Part shown: one piece after another, positions 33,758-39,873 of the stretch
Position numbering within the stretch: position 1 is the stretch's first letter
How the letters are laid out: each line of letters starts with the position of its first letter
Source: Lysobacter enzymogenes
GTDB lineage: Bacteria > Pseudomonadota > Gammaproteobacteria > Xanthomonadales > Xanthomonadaceae
Assembly (NCBI RefSeq): GCF_023617245.1
Contig: NZ_CP067396.1
Span: 5,545,001 to 5,609,000, forward strand
Length of the DNA: 64,000 nucleotides
Reading direction: 5' to 3'
Notes under the pieces: model-generated
The model's database searches: none
Told to the model about the DNA's origin: nothing
The model's input: only the letters and a program-made list of their open reading frames with translations
Program-made: the position numbers and the translations under genes

Positions 33758-34042
33758 ATGAAGAACGCCACGCAACACACCGGCCCGGACGAACTGCTTG
33801 CCACGCTCGACGCGCGCATTCTCGACGCCGTCGAAGCCACGTTGTCGAACGACGAAGGTTCGACGGACGCCGAAATGGCGCAGCACCTGATGGAACTTGG
33901 GCTGAGCGAGGCGCAGTCCAAGCGCGCGATCTGCTACCGCGCGCTGTACACCCTCTACCTCTGGGTGGGCGAGTTCACGCCGATTCGTTCCGGCATCGGC
34001 TTGCGCTACAACGGTACAACCGGCCAGTTTGAAGTCGCCTGA
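33758..34042 (+). CDS. Cassette gene C, hypothetical (94 aa)
   Basis: The ATG at 33758 follows CGGAGACCCACG. The protein is acidic and helical at the N-terminus (DELLATLDARILDAVEATLS), then has AQHLMELGLSEAQSKRAICYR and a short beta C-terminus. No domain recognised. It is a single-gene cassette bounded by leader C and a hairpin at 34048. The leader would add MASQPRRPT. Confidence 0.65.
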   Translation: MKNATQHTGPDELLATLDARILDAVEATLSNDEGSTDAEMAQHLMELGLSEAQSKRAICYRALYTLYLWVGEFTPIRSGIGLRYNGTTGQFEVA

Positions 34043-34047
34043 GCCGC

Positions 34048-34072
34048 ATGCCGCCGCGTTGAGCGGCGGCAT
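34048..34072 (+). terminator. Hairpin after cassette C
   Basis: A 10-base stem ATGCCGCCGC/GCGGCGGCAT with loop GTTGA starts six bases after the stop of cassette gene C and is followed by TCCTGTCC, the first box of leader D. Confidence 0.6.
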
Positions 34073-34073
34073 T

Positions 34074-34148
34074 CCTGTCCGACTGCTGAGCGGCACCGGC
34101 GAATTCGAGAAAACGCACTTGGCTTCCAGCTGGGCGGAAGCGTTCATG
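34074..34148 (+). promoter_or_regulatory. Cassette leader element, copy D
   Basis: One clear CCTGTCCG box at 34074 lies 61 bases before GAAGCGTTCATG (34137-34148). CTTGGCTTCC (34118-34127) and GGAAGC form a hairpin. The leader ATG is 27 bases before the gene and in frame. Confidence 0.65.
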
Positions 34149-34172
34149 GACTCCCCAACCGAGGCTGCACGC

Positions 34173-34496
34173 ATGCACAGAACGATTGTCCCGCCGCATC
34201 AGATCCAGGTCCGCTTCAGCCACAAGCCCAAGAACTCCCGCGCTATGCTCCGCGGGCTGAGCGGCTACCATGTCGACGCGGAACAGGTTTGGGTGGTCGA
34301 GCGCATCACCATGACGCAGGCCGAGTACCGCATCTTCGAACGCGATTTCTTCCAACCGCAGATTTGGATTGTCCCGTTAAATAGCCGTCCCGCGCATTGC
34401 ATCGTAGTCGAAGCGCCGAGGATGCTGACCCTGTACGTCAGGGCCGAGGGGCACAACTATGCTCACTACGTGGGGCTACCTGCCGAGGAAACGTAA
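34173..34496 (+). CDS. Cassette gene D, hypothetical (107 aa)
   Basis: The gene encodes a mixed alpha/beta protein (QIQVRFSHKPKNSRAMLRGL; WVVERITMTQAEYRIFERDF; IWIVPLNSRPAHCIVVEAPR). No domain recognised. It is the last cassette before the convergent leftward modification genes. The leader ATG would add MDSPTEAAR. The ribosome site is poor before 34173 (GAGGCTGCACGC). Confidence 0.65.
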   Translation: MHRTIVPPHQIQVRFSHKPKNSRAMLRGLSGYHVDAEQVWVVERITMTQAEYRIFERDFFQPQIWIVPLNSRPAHCIVVEAPRMLTLYVRAEGHNYAHYVGLPAEET

Positions 34497-34527
34497 AGCT
34501 CGCCCAGACGTCGCGAGTTGCGTAGCG

Positions 34528-34719
34528 TCACGTGTCTGGCGGAGCAGACGGCGCAAAACTCGCCTCCGCTCGCTCACTGATGGCTTGCGCAACAGCGCGC
34601 GCCTGCCACTCCGTAATGCGGCCCTCACGCCACGCCCTCGCCACCGCATCCAGATCTGCGCTCCTGACGAGCGCTCGAATCAGCTTCATCTGATCGGTCC
34701 ATGGCCTCGGCTTCCACAT
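34528..34719 (-). CDS. Hypothetical small protein (63 aa)
   Basis: The ATG at 34719 is preceded by GACGAGGGG at a good distance. The protein (MKLIRALVRSADLDAVARAW, then REGRITEWQARAVAQAISER) is helical and resembles a small helix-turn-helix or coiled-coil protein. It ends the leftward modification gene run, 45 bases after the cytosine methyltransferase. Function unknown. Confidence 0.55.
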   Translation of the reverse strand: MWKPRPWTDQMKLIRALVRSADLDAVARAWREGRITEWQARAVAQAISERAEASFAPSAPPDT

Positions 34720-34764
34720 GACGTACCCCTCGTCATTTGGTACGACCAGCCTATCCCGGCGGGA

Positions 34765-35907
34765 TTAGGGCCTCAAGGCTCGCAGAATCTCGGCCGCCAC
34801 CTGGGGAACGATCGCATTGCCGGCGGCGCGCAGTCGAGGTACTCGGGCGGGTAGCCCATGAGCCAGAAGACGAATTCCGGCGTCAGGGATCCGGCGACCG
34901 GCGAGGGTTCGACCTGCCTGCCAAGCAGCCCATTGACCGGTGCGCTGCCAATGCTCGTCGCGTCCTTGTGATCCCGGCACGTGGGCGTTGCCCACAGAGC
35001 CGGCGGCGCCAGACCCAGCGGGTCGCCGTACAGCGCGGTTTCCACCGCCAGCGCCATCGGATGTTTCACCGGCGCCAACGGGCTCTCCTGCGTTGAACTC
35101 TCGTGCGCTTGCGCCGGGAGTGGCGCAGTCGCCCCGCTCCCAAAGGATTGCTTCGGACTGCCCTTCGCCCCGTCGCTCGCGCGCGGCGTGCTCCAGACCG
35201 CCTTCACCACGCCCGGTAGGCCGTTGCGCCGCTCGGCCGCGAAGTTGCCCCGCTTCTCGGGGTCGTTCGCCGTCGCGGTCGGCCAGACCGCCTTCGCCGC
35301 CACCTGCAAGCTGGTGATGGCCTGCCGGGGCCCCCCCGGCATCCGACGCTTCATCGCCAAGTGCGCGGCCGGGGATTTGTTGTCGTCGCTCGCCACTGCC
35401 GTCGGCCAGACGCTGCCCGACGATCCAGACGCGGTCGCGTCGGTGCGGGGCGTTGACGGCGCAAGCTGGAACAACAACCGCCCGGCTGGCGTAGCCTTCG
35501 CCTTCCAGGTCAGCGAGAACTCCGTCGAGGCCCAGCGCGATGAGACCAGCAACGTTCTCGCCCAGGAATAGAGCGGGTCGCGCTTGTGCAATAAGGCGAT
35601 GCAACTCCGGCCAGAGGTGGCGGTCGTCGGCTTGCGCGCGCTGGTTGCCGGCGACGCTGAACGGCTGGCAGGGAAATCCGCCGGTCCACAGCGCCGTGTC
35701 GTCCGGCCAAGCCGCGAGCCGGGCGGCGTAGGCGAACCCGCCGATGCCGGCGAAGAAGTGGCATTGGGCGTAGCCGCGGACATCGTCTGCGGAAACAAAT
35801 CGGATGTCGCGGTCATCGACGTCGCCGGCCGGGATCAATCCGGCCCCCATCAAGTTCTTCAGCCACTGGCACAGGTACGGATCGATCTCGTTGTAGTAGA
35901 CCGCCAT
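34765..35907 (-). CDS. Phage C5-cytosine DNA methyltransferase
   Basis: A 380-residue enzyme starting at ATG 35907 and overlapping the upstream stop. The C5-MTase motifs are in order: FAGIGGF (I, near 49), GGFPCQPFS (IV, near 75, catalytic Cys), ENVAGL (VI, near 113), RDRVWIVG (VIII, near 155) and GNAIVPQVA (X, near 360). It probably protects phage DNA from host restriction. A second frame over the C-terminal half (34773-35430) also reads like a phage methyltransferase C-terminus (TPEFVFWLMGYPPEYL), so the target region may have two coding options. Confidence 0.88.
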   Translation of the reverse strand: MAVYYNEIDPYLCQWLKNLMGAGLIPAGDVDDRDIRFVSADDVRGYAQCHFFAGIGGFAYAARLAAWPDDTALWTGGFPCQPFSVAGNQRAQADDRHLWPELHRLIAQARPALFLGENVAGLIALGLDGVLADLEGEGYASRAVVVPACAVNAPHRRDRVWIVGQRLADGSGERRQQIPGRALGDEASDAGGAPAGHHQLAGGGEGGLADRDGERPREAGQLRGRAAQRPTGRGEGGLEHAARERRGEGQSEAILWERGDCATPGASAREFNAGEPVGAGETSDGAGGGNRAVRRPAGSGAAGSVGNAHVPGSQGRDEHWQRTGQWAAWQAGRTLAGRRIPDAGIRLLAHGLPARVPRLRAAGNAIVPQVAAEILRALRP

Positions 35908-37148
35908 CAGGCAGCAACCTCGACCTCCGGGTCCGCCGCGATGAACGCGGCACCATCGGATCCACGGACGGCCTGCCGGCCGGTGTAGTCCTGCCAGCGC
36001 CGGACAATGACATCGACGTACTTCGGGTCCAGCTCGATGAGGCGCGCGCGGCGGCCGGTCTTCTCGCAAGCGATCATCGTCGTTCCCGATCCGCCAAACG
36101 GATCGAGTACCAGGTCGCGGGTCTTGCTGCTGTTGCGAATCGCGCGCTCGACCAGCGCCACCGGCTTCATCGTGGGATGCAGTTCGTTGCGCGCAGCTCG
36201 GTCGATGAACCAGACGTCGCCCTGGTCGCGCGCGCCACACCAGAATCGGTCGTTGCCGTCGCGCCAGCCGTAGAGGATTGGCTCGTACTGCCGCTGGTAG
36301 TCGGCGTGACCGAGGGTGAACTTGTTCTTCGCCCAAATGATGAAGGTCGACCAGCGACCGCCCGCAGCGCGGAACGCGGTCTGCAACCGGTCGAGCTCGG
36401 ACGACGACATGGCGATGTAGATCGCGCCCTTCGTCACCCGCAGCATCTCGGCGCAAGTCGCTTGCAAGAAGGCCCCGAAGTCGTCACCCAAGTTGTCGTT
36501 GAGGATCGGGCGGCGTTTACCGCGTAGCTTGTCCTTCGGATTGTTGGCGTAGTCGACGTTGTAGGGCGGATCGGTGAACGTCATGTCGATCAGTTCGTCC
36601 CCGAGCAGCGCGGCGTAGTCCTCAGCGCGCGTGGCGTCGCCGCACAACACGCGATGCTCACCGCAAATCCAGACATCGCCTGGGCGCGAGATCGGATGCT
36701 CTTCCGGCTCGGGTGCCGCGTCCTCCTCCGTCTGACCTTCGCCCGAGACCGCAGCCAGCATCTCCTCGATCTCGTCGTCATCGAAGCCGGTCAACGCCAG
36801 ATCGAATTCGAGCGCGTCCAGGTCGGCCAGCTCCAGTTGCAGCAATTGCTCGTCCCAGTTCGCCCAGGTGGCGGAACGGTTCGCCAGCAGCCGGAAGGCT
36901 TTGACCTGGGCCTCAGTCAGTTCGTCCGCCAAGACGACCGGCACCGATTCCAGGCCTAGCTTGCGCGCAGCCTTGAGACGGAGATGGCCGTCGACCAGTT
37001 CGCCGTTGCTGCGCACCACGCACGGAATTCGAAATCCGAACTCGCGGATCACCGCGGCCATCTGGTCTACGGCATGGTCGTTCTCGCGCGGATTGCGCGC
37101 ATAAGCGATCAGCCGGTCGACCGGCCAGTGCTCCAGTTGCAGGTTCAT
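35907..37148 (-). CDS. ParB-like domain fused to DNA methyltransferase
   Basis: A 413-residue fusion. The first 110 residues are a ParB/sulfiredoxin-type domain (VDRLIAYARNPRENDHAVDQM; ELVDGHLRLKAARKLG). The rest is an N6-adenine or N4-cytosine methyltransferase with TDPPYNVDY near residue 193 before DPFGGSGTT near 347, the beta-class order. Such fusions are frequent in phages and modify DNA or guide it by nucleotide-binding activity of the ParB domain. It overlaps the downstream cytosine methyltransferase start and the HNH stop. Confidence 0.92.
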   Translation of the reverse strand: MNLQLEHWPVDRLIAYARNPRENDHAVDQMAAVIREFGFRIPCVVRSNGELVDGHLRLKAARKLGLESVPVVLADELTEAQVKAFRLLANRSATWANWDEQLLQLELADLDALEFDLALTGFDDDEIEEMLAAVSGEGQTEEDAAPEPEEHPISRPGDVWICGEHRVLCGDATRAEDYAALLGDELIDMTFTDPPYNVDYANNPKDKLRGKRRPILNDNLGDDFGAFLQATCAEMLRVTKGAIYIAMSSSELDRLQTAFRAAGGRWSTFIIWAKNKFTLGHADYQRQYEPILYGWRDGNDRFWCGARDQGDVWFIDRAARNELHPTMKPVALVERAIRNSSKTRDLVLDPFGGSGTTMIACEKTGRRARLIELDPKYVDVIVRRWQDYTGRQAVRGSDGAAFIAADPEVEVAA

Positions 37149-37741
37149 TTCGCTCGCAGTGGGCGGCGCGCGCGGCCGAGCGCACCGGGCACATGCGGCC
37201 AAGTGTCGCCGACCACGGCGGAGTAGATGGTCATCATGGGCAGCCGGTAGGTCTGCGCCAGTTCGTTGTAGCGACGACCCGCGCGCCGGTGATCGCGCAA
37301 CTCGGTCACCAGGGATTCGGTGAGGTTGGCCGACGGATGTCGCTCGCCGCGGTTGTCCGGCGACGTACCGTGCAGTACCCGGTCGGCGCAATTCTCCTTC
37401 GGCGTAGCCCAGCGCAGGTTCGCGACCCAGTTGTGGCTGCGAACCCCATCATTGTGGGCGACTTGGTGCCGCGGCGTCGGCGGCGGCCCCAGGAAAGTCA
37501 ACGCCACTAGGCGATGAACATTGAAGTAGCCGTACCGGCCGTCCCGACTCAGCGCAACCTGCAGATAGCCACCGGTGTCCGGTTTCGGCTTGAGCAGCTT
37601 CCCGGCCGGATGCTGTCGGTATGCGATTGACCGCCGGATGTTGCCTCGGTCGGAAACTTCGTAGCTCGGATAGTCCGAGATCTGCCGCCAGCGCTCCGCG
37701 CCACCGTCGATTAGCGATGGTGGACGCGCGTTGGGAATCAT
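37145..37741 (-). CDS. NUMOD4/HNH endonuclease
   Basis: A 198-residue protein. The N-terminal NUMOD4 motif (ERWRQISDYPSYEVSDRGNI) precedes an HNH core (HQVAHNDGVRSHNWVANLRW) and a C-terminal helix-turn-helix (VTELRDHRRAGRRYNELAQT). It belongs to the free-standing homing-endonuclease type common in phages. It is coupled to the ParB-methyltransferase by an ATGA overlap. It may be a selfish element, or act in packaging or host DNA cleavage. Confidence 0.88.
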   Translation of the reverse strand: MIPNARPPSLIDGGAERWRQISDYPSYEVSDRGNIRRSIAYRQHPAGKLLKPKPDTGGYLQVALSRDGRYGYFNVHRLVALTFLGPPPTPRHQVAHNDGVRSHNWVANLRWATPKENCADRVLHGTSPDNRGERHPSANLTESLVTELRDHRRAGRRYNELAQTYRLPMMTIYSAVVGDTWPHVPGALGRARRPLRAK

Positions 37742-38125
37742 GATTTGCGCCGTGCTCGGCGCCTCGGAGTTGACTTATCGGGACGGCGCGAACGCGATCC
37801 GCAAACCTCATGCAAGGGTTGACGCTAGCGTGATTTTGCGGCTTGGCCCCCCGCATGCCCTGATGGCGAGGAAGGACCCGGTCAATTCTTAGCCACCCCT
37901 CGCCGCCCCGCCGCGCGTCCGCGCCGCGGCCAAGGGCGATAGGGGCCCACCGGCGCCTTCGACGCGCCGCGCCGTGTGCGCCTGTGTGCGCGCCACGTCA
38001 GGTCGGCGTGATGCGACGTCACTCCCGGCCGTGCCGCCTATCGCGATCTGACGACGCTGGGGTATTACCCCCTAGTCAAATTGCCTACGACGCGCTTTGA
38101 TGCTCGCGAGGCGAGGAGAAGCGCC
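37742..38125. other. Gene-free spacer with no recognised elements
   Basis: About 380 bases, rich in GC, separate the divergent HNH gene and the small paralog pair. The only clear structure is a short palindrome GGGGTATTACCCC at about 38056-38068. Promoters for both directions must lie here, but none is obvious. Confidence 0.4.
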
Positions 38126-38374
38126 ATGCTCCGATACCAGATCGTCCTGCGTCGCCGGCTCGGCTCGCTGCTGAATCTGCTTCCGCTGCGCGTCGTTGCC
38201 TTAACCTATGTCCAGTCGCTCGAAGGACTGCGCGATGTCCAGCTGGAATACGCCTCTAGGAAACACGCTGTACTCAGCGTCGCCTGGCCAGGCGAAGGCA
38301 CACCAGTCATACCGGAGGAGTATCTTGATCGGTACGGACTGGAGCGCACAGAGCTTGCCGAGACCGTGACCTAG
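38126..38374 (+). CDS. Small orphan protein, paralog 1 (82 aa)
   Basis: The ATG at 38126 follows GAGGAGAAGCGCC. The protein ends in WPGEGTPVIPEEYLDRYGLE, nearly the same signature as the next gene. The two are tandem duplicates that have diverged. The fold is probably small alpha/beta. No known function. Confidence 0.6.
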   Translation: MLRYQIVLRRRLGSLLNLLPLRVVALTYVQSLEGLRDVQLEYASRKHAVLSVAWPGEGTPVIPEEYLDRYGLERTELAETVT

Positions 38375-38416
38375 TTCGCTCAGCTTCCACGTGAGTCCCT
38401 ATGGGGAGGGGCCATC

Positions 38417-38689
38417 ATGCAGGCGTCGATCAGAATCCGCAGAGCGTGGAATGTCCAGCTCGTGACCGTGCCGATCGAGGAGCTAGCCATCATTGCCCTT
38501 CAGGCGGTGCCGGGTATCCGATCGCCCGTGGTCGAACGTGAAGATATGCATGACGTGGTGCTTACGTTCCAGTGGGATGGCCAAGGGACGCCAGACGTTC
38601 CAGCCGACTACTTGCACCGCTTCGGCCTGGAAATCGCACCCGAACTGGGCACGCCTTCCGACCAAGAAAAAGGCGGCGGTCCAATTTGA
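38417..38689 (+). CDS. Small orphan protein, paralog 2 (90 aa)
   Basis: The ATG at 38417 follows GGGGAGGGGCCATC. It shares with its upstream neighbour the pattern W-G-GTP-VPxxYLxRFGLE and a similar N-terminal layout, at low overall identity. The pair is transcribed rightward against the surrounding leftward genes. The stop lies within a leftward terminator hairpin. Confidence 0.6.
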   Translation: MQASIRIRRAWNVQLVTVPIEELAIIALQAVPGIRSPVVEREDMHDVVLTFQWDGQGTPDVPADYLHRFGLEIAPELGTPSDQEKGGGPI

Positions 38690-38698
38690 ACCGCCGCC
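38667..38698 (-). terminator. Leftward terminator for replication operon
   Basis: A 9-base stem GGCGGCGGT/ACCGCCGCC with a 9-base loop is followed on the minus strand by TTTTT. It lies 150 bases after the last gene of the replication run and separates it from the modification genes. Confidence 0.7.
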
Positions 38699-38841
38699 CA
38701 TCCCGCTGCGCCTACACCACCACGTGTCGGACATACCCGCGTCAGCATGGGATCTAGGCTAGGGCAAATCCGGGGTTTTTGGGACACCCCATAACGGCCG
38801 CGATCATGATCCTGGATAACTGTGGATATCGCAGGATCCGT

Positions 38842-39270
38842 TCAGTGAAGAATTGTCGTGTCTGCCGACTGCTCGCAGGCGGCAAAGCGCGGCAATTGGC
38901 CATTGAGGTGAACGACTACGACCGCCAGCGCGTGCTGGTAGCGGCGCCACGCGGTCTTGCGAATCAGGCCAGTGCGGTGGCTGATCTCACGCCACGGCAC
39001 GTACTGCGCGCGTAGCCAGACCAGCCGACGCTGTTCCTCCTCCAGCCAGCGCAGCCATCGCACCGTCTCGCCGAAGCGATCGATCGCGCCGGGCGACGCC
39101 GTGAACCGAAGAATGATGCGCTCGTCGGCATAGCCCTCCCACGACTGCCTGTTGATGTCCGGCCAGAACGCCGCGTATCCCTGCACGCGGGCCGGCGGCA
39201 GCCGGCGCGCGGTGATCGCGGCCTCTTGGAATCGGTCCGTGACCTGCTGGATGTTCCAGATGGTGCTCAT
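38842..39270 (-). CDS. DUF6362 family protein (142 aa)
   Basis: The sequence matches the DUF6362 pattern: an FQEAAITARRLPPARVQGYA start, WEGYADERIILRFTASPGAI, a WLEEEQRRLVWLRAQYVPW segment and a helix-turn-helix-like end (ISHRTGLIRKTAWRRYQHAL). It is a phage replication-module protein of unknown function, possibly DNA-binding. It overlaps the resolvase gene upstream (ATGA). Confidence 0.8.
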   Translation of the reverse strand: MSTIWNIQQVTDRFQEAAITARRLPPARVQGYAAFWPDINRQSWEGYADERIILRFTASPGAIDRFGETVRWLRWLEEEQRRLVWLRAQYVPWREISHRTGLIRKTAWRRYQHALAVVVVHLNGQLPRFAACEQSADTTILH

Positions 39271-39731
39271 GCTTCCGCCCCTTGCGACAGCGCCCAGTGC
39301 AGCAGGGCGAGCGCGTCGGCCTCGTTGTCGTCGGTCGGCGCGTGGCCGCGCCGCTGCATCGCGGCGATCATGGCCGCCTTGTCGGCATTGCCCTTGCCGG
39401 TCGCGAATCGCTTGATCGTGCCGACCGGCACGCCCTGATACGGAATCCGGTGCTGCTCACACCAGGCCGTCAGCTGCGCCAAGAATCCGCCGTAAGCGTG
39501 CGCCGCATCGACGCCGCGGTGCCGACGCACCTCCTCGAAGTAAATTGCCTCGACCTGGCCGACAAATGCCTGGGTCTCGTCCAGCCAGCGGCCGAATCGC
39601 AGGTACCGCATGCCGCCGCCCTCGAACCGGCCCGGCCGGAACGCCTGGGTGCCGCTGGCGATCTGGCCGCCGCGCGCCAGCGCCCAACCCATCGTCGTGC
39701 CCAGGTCCAGGGCCAGTGTTGTCCTGCTCAT
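39267..39731 (-). CDS. RuvC-like Holliday junction resolvase
   Basis: A 154-residue RNase H-fold nuclease. Acidic residues expected for metal binding are in LDLGTTMGWAL (near residue 9), YFEEV (near 65) and DNEADALAL (near 140). Phage RuvC-like enzymes resolve branched DNA before packaging. The ATG at 39731 is chosen over the longer frame because CGAGGGAAGCAAG precedes it and the upstream part overlaps an inverted repeat. Confidence 0.85.
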   Translation of the reverse strand: MSRTTLALDLGTTMGWALARGGQIASGTQAFRPGRFEGGGMRYLRFGRWLDETQAFVGQVEAIYFEEVRRHRGVDAAHAYGGFLAQLTAWCEQHRIPYQGVPVGTIKRFATGKGNADKAAMIAAMQRRGHAPTDDNEADALALLHWALSQGAEA

Positions 39732-39754
39732 CTTGCTTCCCTCGGGTCTCGCTA

Positions 39755-39848
39755 GGTGACGGATGTGGCGGGTTTGCCGGTTAACGCTTGTATGTGCGTG
39801 CGCGCGCACACGCGAGGGGTAACTAGCAAACCCGTCACATCCGTCACC
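39755..39848. repeat. Nested inverted repeat, candidate replication origin
   Basis: Two 23-base arms (39755-39777 and 39826-39848) are inverted copies with one mismatch. They contain repeated GTGACGG or GTGGCGG units and enclose a second palindrome of TGTGCG/CGCACA type. Beside the right arm is an AT-rich tract (39857-39876). It lies between the primase-helicase and resolvase genes. Palindromic iterons next to an AT-rich tract and a primase gene are typical of phage origins. Confidence 0.6.
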
Positions 39849-39873
39849 CACGCTTGTTATGTGATTGAATTAT

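Noticed and set aside
34773..35816. The alternative 347-codon frame as a separate methyltransferase gene
   Set aside because: Its N-terminal half lacks all C5 motifs; only the C-terminal half resembles a methyltransferase, so it is reported as an alternative C-terminus and not as a gene.
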